A stretch of DNA of 45,094 bases, from positions 1-45,094 of the forward strand of contig JAUTCS010000098.1 of assembly GCA_030673825.1 (NCBI GenBank), in the 5' to 3' direction. The notes beneath the pieces were generated by a model, which was given only the letters and a program-made list of their open reading frames with translations, ran no database searches and had not been told where the DNA came from. Both the position numbers and the translations under genes were made by a program. Within the stretch, counting starts at the first letter, position 1; each line of letters begins with the position of its first letter. The DNA comes from Verrucomicrobiota bacterium JB024. Lineage in GTDB: Bacteria; Verrucomicrobiota; Verrucomicrobiia; Opitutales; Cerasicoccaceae. This document shows positions 34,456-43,763 of this stretch, piece by piece.

Positions 34456-34488
34456 CGTTCTTAGTTCTTGGTGCTTGGTTCTTGGTTG
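34456..34488. repeat. GTTCTTG/GTGCTTG tandem repeat at the oppA-oppB junction
   Basis: Units of 7 bp, GTTCTTA GTTCTTG GTGCTTG GTTCTTG. The repeat covers the oppA stop and its last nine codons, so it encodes NQEPSTKN, the C terminus of OppA. It is the same family as at 23842-23884. Confidence 0.85.
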
Positions 34489-36158
34489 GCTGGGTTGGGG
34501 CTCTGGGTGGGGGCGGGGGGCAACAGCCCGTCCACATGGCCCTCGTCGTCTGTATCCGTTTTCAAATACACGTACTTGTAAGGGTGAAGGTCGAGGATGT
34601 TCGGGGTCCAGCCCTTGACCTCGGGGCGTTTGAGGTAGATGCGCGTGTAGTAATAGAGCGGGACAATGGGCAACTCGTCGAGGAAGACCGCCTCGGCGCG
34701 GTGGAGGATGTCGAGGCGCTGCTGCGGGTCGCCCGCCTGCTCGGCGTCCTTGATCAGTTGGTCGAACGTGGCGTTGGCCCAGCCGGTGTGGTTGAGCCCC
34801 GAGTCGGAGGTCCACATGGTCAGAAAGGTGCCCGCGTCGTTGTAGTCGGCGATCCACCCGGCCCGGGCGATGTCGAACTCGCCGTTTTTGCGGCGGTTGA
34901 GGTACACGGGCCAGGATTGGTTAACCAGCTCGATGTCCACCCCGAGGTTGTCATGCCACATCTTTTGCAGGGCCTCGGCGATGGGACGGTGTGTCTCGGA
35001 GGTGTTGTATAAAAGCTCGACCTTGGGGAAGCCCTCCCCGCCGGGATAACCGGCCTCGGCCAGCAGCCGCCGGGCGAGCGCCACGTCTTCCCTGATCGGG
35101 CTGGGCGGGGTCTGATACCCGGTGGTGTAGGGGGGCACGATGGTGTCGGCCACCGGTTCGCCGCCGCGGGTGACGGTATCGACGAGCGCCTGGCGGTCGA
35201 TGGCGGCGTTGAAGGCGTGCCGCACGCGTACGTCGTCGAAAGGCGGTTTCCGGGCATTGAGCAGGTAAAAGTAGGTCGCCAGCCACGGGTCGATATGCAG
35301 GTCGGGCGAGTCGGCGTCGCGGTAGCCGTCGCGCTTGCTCAGGGGGACGGAGTCGGTGATGTGGAGCTGCCCGGAGCGGAAGGCCCGCTCTTCGGTGTTC
35401 TGGTTGGTGATGGGCAGGAAGGAGATGCCGTTGAGCCGCACGGTGTCCGCGTCCCAGTACTGCGGGTTCTTTTTCACGAAGACGCGCTCGTTGATGTTCC
35501 AGTCCGCCAGCACGAAGGGGCCGTTGGAGACCATATTGCCCGGCTTGGTCCAGCGGGTGTTGCGGTCGGTCATCTTCCCGTACTTGAGGATCGTGGCCGG
35601 GTGGACGGGAAAGGTGGCGTTGTGGCTGAGCAGGGTGGGCAGCTGCGGGGTCGGACCCTCCATCTCCAGTTGGAGCGTGTGCGCGTCGAGTGCCTTGACC
35701 CCGACCTGGGAAAAATCCGTGATCTCCCCGGCGTTAAAGGCGCGGGCGTTTTTGATCGGAAAGAGCAGGCTGGCGTACTCGGCGGCGAAGGCCGGGCTGA
35801 GGATGCGCTCGTAGGAAAAGACGAAGTCCTGCGCGGTCACGGGGTCGCCGTTGGACCAGCGGGCGTCGGGCCGAAGGGTGAAGGTGTAGGCGGTGTGGTC
35901 GGCGTTGTGGGTCCAGCTCTCCGCCACGCCGGGGGTGGGGGCGCAGGTCACCGGGTCGGTGGCGGTGAGGCCCTCGAAGAGCGCCGTGAGGATGTCGAAC
36001 TCCACCAGCCCCACCGTGATCTGAGGGTCGAGGTCGGCGGGGTCGGAGCCGTTGCCAATTATTATGATTCCCACCACGTCGGCCATTTCGACCCGGGTGC
36101 GGCGTGGGCCGCAGCCGGAGAGCAGCGCGAGGACGTGTATGGCGAGGAGGAACCGCAT
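34461..36158 (-). CDS. oppA: Oligopeptide-binding lipoprotein OppA-like
   Basis: 565 residues from the ATG at 36158 (MRFLLAIHVLALLSGCG, lipobox LLSGC). Substrate-binding protein family 5 (SBP_bac_5): DPQITVGLVEFDILTALFEG, FTLRPDARWSNGDPVTAQDF, VRHAFNAAIDRQALVDTVT, and AEAGYPGGEGFP. A longer reading to 36596 has no signal peptide and is antisense-like to DUF2126, so rejected. The C terminus PANQEPSTKN comes from a repeat. It starts 37 bp after the DUF2126 gene, so it is likely cotranscribed with it. Substrate may be a peptide made or changed by the upstream enzymes (inference). Confidence 0.93.
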   Translation of the reverse strand: MRFLLAIHVLALLSGCGPRRTRVEMADVVGIIIIGNGSDPADLDPQITVGLVEFDILTALFEGLTATDPVTCAPTPGVAESWTHNADHTAYTFTLRPDARWSNGDPVTAQDFVFSYERILSPAFAAEYASLLFPIKNARAFNAGEITDFSQVGVKALDAHTLQLEMEGPTPQLPTLLSHNATFPVHPATILKYGKMTDRNTRWTKPGNMVSNGPFVLADWNINERVFVKKNPQYWDADTVRLNGISFLPITNQNTEERAFRSGQLHITDSVPLSKRDGYRDADSPDLHIDPWLATYFYLLNARKPPFDDVRVRHAFNAAIDRQALVDTVTRGGEPVADTIVPPYTTGYQTPPSPIREDVALARRLLAEAGYPGGEGFPKVELLYNTSETHRPIAEALQKMWHDNLGVDIELVNQSWPVYLNRRKNGEFDIARAGWIADYNDAGTFLTMWTSDSGLNHTGWANATFDQLIKDAEQAGDPQQRLDILHRAEAVFLDELPIVPLYYYTRIYLKRPEVKGWTPNILDLHPYKYVYLKTDTDDEGHVDGLLPPAPTQSPNPANQEPSTKN

Positions 36159-36195
36159 CAATAGGCGACCATAAAAACGCCCCGGTGCGCCGGGG

Positions 36196-38304
36196 TCAAT
36201 GCGCGTGCCGCCGCAAATCGAGGGTAAATCGCATTTCCGGGAAAACCTGCGCGGGGCTGGGTTTTCTCCGGATGTCCTCCTCGGGCAGGACGCGCCAGCG
36301 GTCCTCGGAGCGGGAGCGGGCCTCGTCGAGGTCCTTGGGGCGTCCGTCGTAGATGGGGGCGCGGGGGTTCCAGTAGTAGTAAAAGGCGGCCGCATCGACC
36401 TTGCCGCCGCGACGCTTCGCCCACTGGAACAGCAGCGGGGCCTGGATCGGCACGTGCGGGTGCAGGGCGGGCCAGCCGCTGGCGCACTTGTAGCGCAGGC
36501 CGGCCACGGGCTTGCCGCCGACGAGCTGCCAGGGCACTTCCACGCCGTTGCACAGCAGCAGGTGGGTCTCCAGCAGGTTCTTGTCAGAGAGGGCAAGCTC
36601 TAGGCGGTCGGTCGAGTTGTCCACCATGCGTACGGTGGGGCCGCCGATGTTCTCCTCGGCCATGAGGGGCCAGGCTTCGAGCGCCTGGCGCACGGTGAGC
36701 GCGCCGCCCTTGCCGAGCGGGAGCTCCCCGCGCACGGGGAAGCGGAAGTCCAGCAGCGGGCGCAGCCACTCCAGCTTGAAGTCGAACCCGTGCGCCTTCA
36801 GGTCGCGGCAGCTTTTCTTCAAGTCGTCCCAAATCACGCCCGGCAGGAAGTACTTGTCGTGCAGCTCCGGGCCGAAGCGCCGCATCGGCTCGCGAAAGGG
36901 CTCCGCCGCCAGCCGGGCGATGATCGCGCGGATGAACAGCCCGGCCAGCCCGAGCATCTCCGCCGTCGGAAACACCTCGAAGGCCCGCAGCTCGATGATG
37001 CCGGTCTTGCCGTTGGGAGCGGCGTAGTTGTGGAACTTGTCCACGCAGATTTCGGCGCGGTGGGTGTTGCCGCTGGAGTCGGTCAAGAGGTTGCGCAGCA
37101 GCCGGTCCATCTGCTCGGGATCGGGGCAGGATTTCTCCAGCGCCTCGCAGGCCAGCTCCAGCTCGTAGGCGGCGTGGGTTCCACTCTCGTCGATGCGAGG
37201 GGCCTGGCAGCCCGTGCCCACGTACTGCCCGGTAAAGAAGTACCCCAGCGCCGGGTGGTGCTGCCAGTAGCGCAGGATGGACGCCAGCAGCGCCGGATCG
37301 CGGTGAAAGGGGTTGCGCTCCTCGTCGGGGCCGCCGAAGCACAGGTGCGAACCCCCGCCGGTAGCCTGGATGGCGCCGTTGAGGTGGAGCTTGATCGCCC
37401 GCAGGCCGACGGCCTCGGCGGTGGCGTACATCTGGTCCAGGCAGCGCTGGTAGGTGGCCCAGTCCGGGCAGGGGGGCAGGTTGGCCTCCAGCACGCCGGG
37501 GTCGGCGGCGAGGGAGAACTTCTCCACCGTCGGGCCGCAGCCCGAGGGCGCGTACCCACAAAAGACCAGCTCGCGCAGGTCCTGCTTGTCCACGTGGGCG
37601 TAAATGATCGCGGTCAGCTCACGGAAGGGCTCCCACTCCAGCGGCGGGAAGAACACCTCCAGTGCTCCGTGGCGGACCTCGACGGTGAGGGCGCGCTTGA
37701 GCGTCTTTTCCGGCAGCTCGGAGAGGGGCAGGCGCAGTCCGGCGGGACTGTCCCCGGGGATGAGCTTGACCGGCTGGCGCGAGTTGTAGGGCCACTGGTC
37801 GGACATCCACTTGCCCTTTTTCCCCTCCTCGTGGTCGAGGGGGAGCACCCAGGCAGCGGTCTTGCGCTCGCCCTGCTCGGCGGCGGGTATGAGGTACTCG
37901 CTCAGGCCGAGACCGGCGGCGAGGGCCTTGGCCAGGGAGCGGGCCGCCTCGGGTTCGTTGTGGCCGGGCTTGTCGTCGAGCAGGAGGCGTTCCGGCGCGG
38001 GCCACAGGGCGGGACCGGTGCTGGGGTGGAGGGTGAGCATGTTCCAGCGCGGCAAGGGCTCGCCCGGATACCACTTGCCAAAAACCTGCATGGCGAGACC
38101 GCCGGGATAAGCGATCTTGAGCAGCTCGCGGGTGAAGCGGCGGGCGTAGCCGAGCTTTTCCTCGCCCATGGCGGCGTTGTTCCATTCGGGCGCGTCGGGC
38201 TGGAGGGGAACAAACGTCGGCTCCCCGCCCATAGTCAGGTGAATATTCCGTTCGGCCAAAAAGGTTTCGACGGCGGCGGCGAGGGATGCTGGCGTTGGTT
38301 TCAT
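36196..38304 (-). CDS. DUF2126 protein (transglutaminase-associated)
   Basis: 702 residues from the ATG at 38304 (MKPTPASLAAAVETFLAERN). In many genomes this domain is the C-terminal half of a 1100-residue protein with a transglutaminase N-terminal half; here it is a separate gene. Seen: LTMGGEPTFV at the N terminus, HLNGAIQATGGGSHLCFGG, LGYFFTGQYVGTGCQAPRID, and DKFHNY...GIIELRAFE. The His/Asn/Gly-rich motif and the later Glu-rich strand have been compared with glutamine-synthetase-fold carboxylate-amine ligases in comparative-genomic work (recollection). The ATG overlaps the stop of the transglutaminase gene by 4 bp. Biochemical function not established. Confidence 0.85.
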   Translation of the reverse strand: MKPTPASLAAAVETFLAERNIHLTMGGEPTFVPLQPDAPEWNNAAMGEEKLGYARRFTRELLKIAYPGGLAMQVFGKWYPGEPLPRWNMLTLHPSTGPALWPAPERLLLDDKPGHNEPEAARSLAKALAAGLGLSEYLIPAAEQGERKTAAWVLPLDHEEGKKGKWMSDQWPYNSRQPVKLIPGDSPAGLRLPLSELPEKTLKRALTVEVRHGALEVFFPPLEWEPFRELTAIIYAHVDKQDLRELVFCGYAPSGCGPTVEKFSLAADPGVLEANLPPCPDWATYQRCLDQMYATAEAVGLRAIKLHLNGAIQATGGGSHLCFGGPDEERNPFHRDPALLASILRYWQHHPALGYFFTGQYVGTGCQAPRIDESGTHAAYELELACEALEKSCPDPEQMDRLLRNLLTDSSGNTHRAEICVDKFHNYAAPNGKTGIIELRAFEVFPTAEMLGLAGLFIRAIIARLAAEPFREPMRRFGPELHDKYFLPGVIWDDLKKSCRDLKAHGFDFKLEWLRPLLDFRFPVRGELPLGKGGALTVRQALEAWPLMAEENIGGPTVRMVDNSTDRLELALSDKNLLETHLLLCNGVEVPWQLVGGKPVAGLRYKCASGWPALHPHVPIQAPLLFQWAKRRGGKVDAAAFYYYWNPRAPIYDGRPKDLDEARSRSEDRWRVLPEEDIRRKPSPAQVFPEMRFTLDLRRHAH

Positions 38305-39194
38305 GGGATTTCGCGGATGTTGAGTTCGACCTCCATGTGCGAGCCCACCGGCTCGTCGTGAAAATAGCGCCCCTGGATGGGGTTGACCCACGAGGGATCG
38401 CTGGAGACGGCGGTGGGGATGAAATAGTGGTTGGCGAGGATGCCGTTGGTCGGGTCAAAGCCCTTCCAACCCGCGCCCGGCAGGTAAATCTCGACCCAGG
38501 CGTGCATGGAGCCCCGGGCACGGTTAAAGGAGTGGTCCTCCTCGCCCTCGGCGGGGGGCGGATCGTAGAGGTAGCCGCTGACGAAGCGCGCGGCCAGCCC
38601 GAGCTGGCGGCACAGGGCGATCATGAGCACGGCCATGTCCCGGCACGAGCCCGAGCGCAGCTCCAGTGTCTCGTCCGGGGTCTGGATGCCCATCTCGTCG
38701 CGCCGTTGGTAGCTGATGTCGTTAAAGATGGCGACGTTGATCTCGGAGAGGAAAGTGACGATGTTGTCCGAGCGGATGGGGTTCTCGACCGCGCCGTAGA
38801 ACCAGTCCAGCACGCGGTTGGCGCCGGGGCCCACGCCCTCGCGCAGGTACGCCCCGAGTGCTTGCCGCTCGTGCGGGTGGTAGCGCATGGGGTAGGCCAT
38901 GGCGTGCGGGTCGAGGATGAAGTCGAACGGGTTCTCAATGCGCAGGCGCACCTGGATGTTTGCCGTGAACTCCAGCCGTTCGGAAATGGCGAGGCCGAAG
39001 TCCGTGCGCACCACCACGTTCTCGAAGCAGTCGCGCACCCACCGGGTGGTGACCGCCGGGTACGCCTCCAGCTTGAAGTCCTGCGCGCGTACGACCTGGT
39101 TCTCCCGAGGATAGAGGAAGAGCTGGTGCGCGCCAAAGCTCACCGGCTGGTCGTAGCGGTAGCGGCTGATGTGTTCGATTTCGACCTGGATCAT
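38301..39194 (-). CDS. Transglutaminase-like cysteine protein (first copy)
   Basis: 297 residues. N-terminal beta-domain (IEHISRYRYDQPVSFGAHQL, Bact_transglu_N) then a transglutaminase core with the triad: Cys in GSCRDMAVLM, His in MHAWVEIYLPG, Asp in GFDPTNG. It is a soluble protein with no signal. This family hydrolyses or crosslinks amide bonds. It follows the second transglutaminase by 5 bp and overlaps DUF2126 by 4 bp. Presence of an intact triad suggests an active enzyme. Confidence 0.93.
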   Translation of the reverse strand: MIQVEIEHISRYRYDQPVSFGAHQLFLYPRENQVVRAQDFKLEAYPAVTTRWVRDCFENVVVRTDFGLAISERLEFTANIQVRLRIENPFDFILDPHAMAYPMRYHPHERQALGAYLREGVGPGANRVLDWFYGAVENPIRSDNIVTFLSEINVAIFNDISYQRRDEMGIQTPDETLELRSGSCRDMAVLMIALCRQLGLAARFVSGYLYDPPPAEGEEDHSFNRARGSMHAWVEIYLPGAGWKGFDPTNGILANHYFIPTAVSSDPSWVNPIQGRYFHDEPVGSHMEVELNIREIP

Positions 39195-39199
39195 GGGCT

Positions 39200-40087
39200 T
39201 TACCGGGTGGAGGCGGTTTTGCGCGGGCGGCGGCGCTTGAGGGTGACGATGACCTGGAGCCGCTGGTCCTGCGCTCCCTTGTAGGCACCCCGCATGGGGG
39301 CCACATCGTTGTAGTCGCGCCCGGAGGCCACGCGCACGTGCCGCAGGCCGGCGGCCTGGTTGTTGGTCGGGTCGAGCCCGTACCAGTATCCGCCGGGCAG
39401 GTACACCTCGACCCAGGCGTGGCTGGCGGCGGCGCCGGTCATCTCCTGGCCGGGCTTGGTCGGGTCGTAGGGCTCGATGTAGCCGCTGACGTAGCGGGCC
39501 GGGATGCCCTGCATCCGCAGGACGGCCAGCATGAGGTGTGCGAAGTCCTGGCAGACGCCCTGATGGGTTTCCAGCACGGTGGGCAGCGGCGTGCCGATGT
39601 CCGTACTGCCGGGCGAGTAGGCGAAGTTTTTATAGATCCAGGTGTTGAGTCCGTGAACGGCCTCGCCGAGGGTTTCGGCGTCGCGGAAGCGCGGGAGGGA
39701 CTCCTCGTTCTGGATGCGGTGAAAGGGCACCAGCTCGGTGTTCTGGATGAAGTCAAAGATGCCGATGGGCTGGCTGGCGAGGATTTGGCGGGCATCGCCC
39801 ACCGGGGTCTCCAGCACGTGGGTCAGGTCGGGGCCCTCGCGGGTCTCCACCTCGCCCACGGCGTTGACGGAGAGCTCGCTGTGGCGGAAGGGGATGGAGA
39901 AGTACTCTACCTTGTTGCCAAAATAGTCCGTGTAGTGGTCCACCGGGACGGCCGGCGAAATCTCCAGCTTGTGGCTGAGGATTTTCTGGGTCGGGCCGTT
40001 CTGGGGCCACACGCGCAGCTCCGCGTAGGACTCCGAGGCCGGGGTCTTGTAGCGGTAGCGGGTGGTATGGGTGACCTTGAAGCGCAT
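39200..40087 (-). CDS. Transglutaminase-like cysteine protein (second copy)
   Basis: 295 residues from the ATG at 40087 (MRFKVTHTTRYRYKTPASES). Same architecture as the neighbour: beta N-domain, Cys in GVCQDFAHLML, His in SHAWVEVYLPG, Asp in GLDPTNN, then a C-terminal RRRPRKTAS tail. The two copies are clearly diverged, so this is an old duplication, not a repeat. The ATG shares its first base with the stop of the upstream gene (TAATG), a strong coupling signal. An earlier in-frame start is antisense-like to the upstream gene and rejected. Confidence 0.93.
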   Translation of the reverse strand: MRFKVTHTTRYRYKTPASESYAELRVWPQNGPTQKILSHKLEISPAVPVDHYTDYFGNKVEYFSIPFRHSELSVNAVGEVETREGPDLTHVLETPVGDARQILASQPIGIFDFIQNTELVPFHRIQNEESLPRFRDAETLGEAVHGLNTWIYKNFAYSPGSTDIGTPLPTVLETHQGVCQDFAHLMLAVLRMQGIPARYVSGYIEPYDPTKPGQEMTGAAASHAWVEVYLPGGYWYGLDPTNNQAAGLRHVRVASGRDYNDVAPMRGAYKGAQDQRLQVIVTLKRRRPRKTASTR

Positions 40088-42657
40088 TATTCGTCGGGCT
40101 GCCAGTCCAGGGGGAGCTGGCGGTCGGGATAGAACTCTGTCTGGTGGCTGAAGAAGGTGTCTTCGAGCCGCTCGTGTAGCAATTCCAGTTCCCGAGTGAG
40201 AGATTCGAGGATAAATTTCATTTCCGGGCGCGGGGCGGCGGCACTTTCCTGCACGCCGTGGTCGAGTTCGCGCACGGAGGAGGGCATGAGGCGCTGAAGG
40301 GGCAGGCTCTCGACCCTGGCGATAATCTTGTCCACCGTTTCGTCGAGCGTGGTCGGGGCGTTCACCCGGTCGGTGACGGAGAGGGTGCCGATGGCGTAGC
40401 GCAGCTGGCGCAGGCAGTGACTGACCGAGCTGGGGTTGCAGGCGTTCTGGAGGAGGAGGTTGACCACCCGCTCCAGGTACGCGCGCGAGCGGAACTCCCG
40501 ACGGTAGGCGTCCAGCGAGGTGAGCAGACGTAGCAGGGAGGTCAGGTCGGCCTCGTCGTTGTTGCCCTCGGCGCGGTTGGCCATGACCCAGGAGAGCACC
40601 TCGCGCACGACGGTGGCCGTGCCCTGCGCCCGCTCGACAAAGGAGCCGATGCGGAAGAACTGCCAGGAGTCGTCGTGGAGCATGGTGCGGTCGGCGGTCC
40701 CGGCGAGGCGGGCCGCATCGTCCACGATGCGCTGGCAGATCTCGCGCAGGCGGGTGCGGGAGGTCTTCGGCTGGCGGGCGGCATCCTGCAAAAACCAGTA
40801 AAACTCGCTCAGGACCTGCCAGACCTCGGGGCTGATGGAGTCGCGGATGTGCTGCGCGCCCATGTAGGCGGCGGTGGCGCTGGAAAGGATGGAGGCCGGT
40901 TCGTTCGCCTGAAGCACGAGCGCTCGGGTGAGCGAGAGCGTGTCCTTCGGCGGGCTCTTGCGCTTCGACCAGCCGGACTGGCCGTTGGCGGCGGCAACGG
41001 CCTTCCACAGCGGCCAGTAGCTGCGCTGGGCGGCGCGTCCCAACTGGTCCCAACGGAGGGTTTCGAGGATGTTGAGCTGGCGGGCGGTGTTCTGCATCCG
41101 CTCCAGGTAGCGGCCCGTCCAGTAAAGCCCCTCGGCCAGCCGCGAGCTGATCGAGTACTCGTCCGGGTTGAGCGTGACCGTGCCCGGCGTGGAGGCGTAC
41201 TCGAAGGGCTGGGCCGGGACCCAGGTATCCTTCATCCCCTCGGACATGATGGTCAGCGGATTGTCGCGGTGGCTGCCCCAGCTCTGGCGGGTGAGGCCGC
41301 CGGGCAGCACGGAAGGCTTTTCCCCGAGTTGGAAAAACACCCGCAGGTACACGCTGTGCGACTTGAACCCGTCGCTGGCGTAGCAGGGCAGCTGCGAGGG
41401 GTGCAGGTAAGGCTGCGCCACGAACAGGTGCGGCCACTTGCGGGCCAGGCGTATGAGGTGGCTGCGCTTTTCGGGCAACTGCTTGCCGCCCAGGTAGCGG
41501 AAAAGGGTGTAGCTGTCCTGGATGGGCTTGAGGACCATCTCGTCCTTGTTCGAGAGGATGTAGTCGAACTGGTCCCGGTCCCCGCAGTTGAAGGTCGGGA
41601 CGGAGTCGAGGATGGCGTGCTCTTGCAGGTAAAAGCCGATCAGTTGTCGCGAAAAGCGCAGCAGGGCGCGGTTGTCGGCCACGCCGCAGCCCAGGGCGTT
41701 GACGAAGCGCACCGTGCCGTTGCGCACGCAGTTGACGATGCCGGGGATGCCCGGCAGGCCGCTCTCGGCGAAGGCGATGGGGTCGATGGCCGCGCTGGCC
41801 AGCCGCCGGTAAATCACGTCCACCTGTTCCAGCCCGCGGATGGTCTTGAGGAAGACTTTGCCCTCGCGGATGAGCAGGTCCGCCGGGCGCACCATGGCGA
41901 TCCCCAGTTGGCGGGCGAGGAAGCTTTCGTCGAAGTACGCCTGGTTCGTCTCCCCGCGGGTGAGCAGGACGATGTGCGGGTTGGATTGGCCGGAGGCGGC
42001 GCGGAGGTTTTCCGAAAACTGCGTGATGAACGGCGCCACCGGGCTGATGTCCATCGACTGGAACAGCTCCGGAAAGGCCTGCGCGAGCATCCGCCGGTTC
42101 TGCATGACGAAGGACAGCCCGAAGGACGTTGCCATGTGGTTCTCCAGCACGCGCCACATCCCGTCCTCGCCGCGCACGAGGTCAAAGGCCCCGATGTGGC
42201 AATACTCGCCGCCGGGCACCTCGACCGTGGTCAGCGGGCGCTGGAAGGCCGGGTCCCCGAGGGCGACGCCGTGGGGGAGGGCGCGCTGGCGCAGGATGTC
42301 CTGCCCGCCGTGCATGTCGCGGATAAAGGCGTCGAAGGCGCGGGCACGCTGGAGGATGCCCTTGCGCAGCAGCTCCCACTCGTCGCGGGGGATGATGCGC
42401 GGCAGCACGTCCAGCCGCCAGTCAGCCTCGCGGGGCTTGCCCTCCTCGACGACGCCGAAGTGGATCCCCACGTCGCGGGCCGAGCGCTCCAGCCGGTCCT
42501 GGCGCTCGTGCAGCTCCACCGGGCTGAGCGACTCGATGATCTCCAATACCGGCGCGTAGGGCGAAGCCTCGCCAGCGGCGGGATGGGTGAGCTCATCGCG
42601 CGGGCTGTTGGCGGCCTTGAAGTGGGCGTATTTGCGTTTCTTGCGGGCGGCGGTCAT
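40087..42657 (-). CDS. Circularly permuted type-2 ATP-grasp / alpha-E fusion protein
   Basis: 856 residues. Residues about 60-480: circularly permuted ATP-grasp (DUF404/DUF407 type), with GVALGDPAFQRPLTTVEV, DLVRGEDGMWRVLENHM, RGETNQAYFDESFLARQLG and DEMVLKPIQDSYTLFRYLGG. Residues about 500-820: alpha-E domain (DUF403), all-helical, SRLAEGLYWTGRYLERMQNTAR and ARVESLPLQRL. In many bacteria these are two genes; here they are one. The ATP-grasp half should make an amide or peptide-like bond; alpha-E is its usual partner. First gene of the seven-gene run; its start lies 160 bp from the divergent ketopantoate-reductase-like gene. Confidence 0.92.
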   Translation of the reverse strand: MTAARKKRKYAHFKAANSPRDELTHPAAGEASPYAPVLEIIESLSPVELHERQDRLERSARDVGIHFGVVEEGKPREADWRLDVLPRIIPRDEWELLRKGILQRARAFDAFIRDMHGGQDILRQRALPHGVALGDPAFQRPLTTVEVPGGEYCHIGAFDLVRGEDGMWRVLENHMATSFGLSFVMQNRRMLAQAFPELFQSMDISPVAPFITQFSENLRAASGQSNPHIVLLTRGETNQAYFDESFLARQLGIAMVRPADLLIREGKVFLKTIRGLEQVDVIYRRLASAAIDPIAFAESGLPGIPGIVNCVRNGTVRFVNALGCGVADNRALLRFSRQLIGFYLQEHAILDSVPTFNCGDRDQFDYILSNKDEMVLKPIQDSYTLFRYLGGKQLPEKRSHLIRLARKWPHLFVAQPYLHPSQLPCYASDGFKSHSVYLRVFFQLGEKPSVLPGGLTRQSWGSHRDNPLTIMSEGMKDTWVPAQPFEYASTPGTVTLNPDEYSISSRLAEGLYWTGRYLERMQNTARQLNILETLRWDQLGRAAQRSYWPLWKAVAAANGQSGWSKRKSPPKDTLSLTRALVLQANEPASILSSATAAYMGAQHIRDSISPEVWQVLSEFYWFLQDAARQPKTSRTRLREICQRIVDDAARLAGTADRTMLHDDSWQFFRIGSFVERAQGTATVVREVLSWVMANRAEGNNDEADLTSLLRLLTSLDAYRREFRSRAYLERVVNLLLQNACNPSSVSHCLRQLRYAIGTLSVTDRVNAPTTLDETVDKIIARVESLPLQRLMPSSVRELDHGVQESAAAPRPEMKFILESLTRELELLHERLEDTFFSHQTEFYPDRQLPLDWQPDE

Positions 42658-42818
42658 GCGTCCGGGACAGGGAGAATGGCCGACTATTGTTTGCCCCCCG
42701 CCGCCTTATTCAACCCAGAATTGAGGATAATTTCCGTCCGGCTATCCTTGAGGCGTTCCGTTCGGGGTTTTTGCCAAGTTGGTTTGCCCGCGACGGGTTT
42801 TCGCGTAGAGCGTTAATC
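42658..42818. promoter_or_regulatory. Divergent promoter region, ATP-grasp run / PanE-like gene
   Basis: 161 bp, GC-rich with an AT-richer core at about 42710-42760. Both genes must start here. I see no strong -35/-10 pair or palindrome. Confidence 0.35.
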
Positions 42819-43757
42819 ATGACCGGGACATCCACCATCTATGTCGTGGGCGCTGGCTCTATTGGGATGCCGCTGGCCGCTCTGCTGTCAGCTCGCGGGG
42901 CGTCCGTCGTCGCGGTCCGCACGAGCCGGGAAGGCATTGCCTCCACCATCGTCGAGCCCACGGTCGAGTTGGCCGACTGGCAGGCGATCACGGCCCGCGT
43001 GGAGATGGTCTCACTTTCGGAGCTGGAAAACATGGACGGCGGGATCGTGGCTCTCACTGCCAAGGCTACCGCCAACGCCGCCATCGCCCAAAAGCTCAAG
43101 CGCCTCTCCCCGGAGCTCCCGCTCGTACTCATGCAAAACGGTGTCCATGTGGAGCGGGCCTTCCTCGACGCCGGGTTCACGAACCTGTACCGTTGCGTCC
43201 TCTACGCCACAGGCCAGCCCGCATCGGACGGCGAGGGCTACCGCTTCCGCGAGGTCGCCAAGTCGCCCATCGGGGCCGTCAACGGCGACCCTGACACCGC
43301 CCGCGCCCTTGCCGCGCAATTGACGACTCCCGGCTTCCGCTTCCGCTACGAGGCCGACATCGAGCGGCAGGTCTGGAAAAAAGCCATCGTCAACGCCGCC
43401 TTCAACTCGATCTGCCCGCTGGCCAACATCGATAACGGCGTCTTCCATCGCGACCCCACGCTGGCCGCGATGGCGGAAACGATCCTCGCCGAGGCAGGCG
43501 AAGTGGCGGAGCGATTGGGGATTACGTTCGCCCCGGGCGAACTCATGGAGCAGCTCCTGCTCATCAGCCGTCGCGCCGACGGCCAGCTCATTTCCACCTT
43601 GCAGGATCTTAACCACGGCAAGGAGACCGAGATCGAGTTCCTGAACCTGGAAATAGCCCGTGTCGGCACTTCCCTGACCCCGCCGGTCGATACCCCCGTC
43701 ACCCGCACGCTGGGCGAACTGATCGCCGCCCGCTCCAGGCAGACACGGGGCGCGTAG
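42819..43757 (+). CDS. Ketopantoate reductase family protein (PanE/ApbA)
   Basis: 312 residues from the ATG at 42819 (MTGTSTIYVVGAGSIGMPLA). NADPH Rossmann motif GAGSIGMPLAALLSARG; middle signature ALTAKATANAAIAQKL; NGVH(V); and the catalytic region WKKAIVNAAFNSICPLANIDNG, with the Lys and Asn that bind ketopantoate in PanE. A conventional role in pantothenate synthesis is possible; the family also has other 2-keto-acid reductases. No panB/panC neighbours. It interrupts the two halves of the opp genes on the opposite strand. Confidence 0.85.
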   Translation: MTGTSTIYVVGAGSIGMPLAALLSARGASVVAVRTSREGIASTIVEPTVELADWQAITARVEMVSLSELENMDGGIVALTAKATANAAIAQKLKRLSPELPLVLMQNGVHVERAFLDAGFTNLYRCVLYATGQPASDGEGYRFREVAKSPIGAVNGDPDTARALAAQLTTPGFRFRYEADIERQVWKKAIVNAAFNSICPLANIDNGVFHRDPTLAAMAETILAEAGEVAERLGITFAPGELMEQLLLISRRADGQLISTLQDLNHGKETEIEFLNLEIARVGTSLTPPVDTPVTRTLGELIAARSRQTRGA

Positions 43758-43763
43758 GGAGTC

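Noticed and set aside
36159-36596. N-terminal extension of oppA
   Set aside because: Removes the lipoprotein signal from the N terminus and overlaps DUF2126; no family similarity.
40088-42157. Long N-terminal extension of the second transglutaminase gene
   Set aside because: It lies inside the ATP-grasp/alpha-E gene in another frame; the ATG at 40087 gives the normal N terminus with TAATG coupling.
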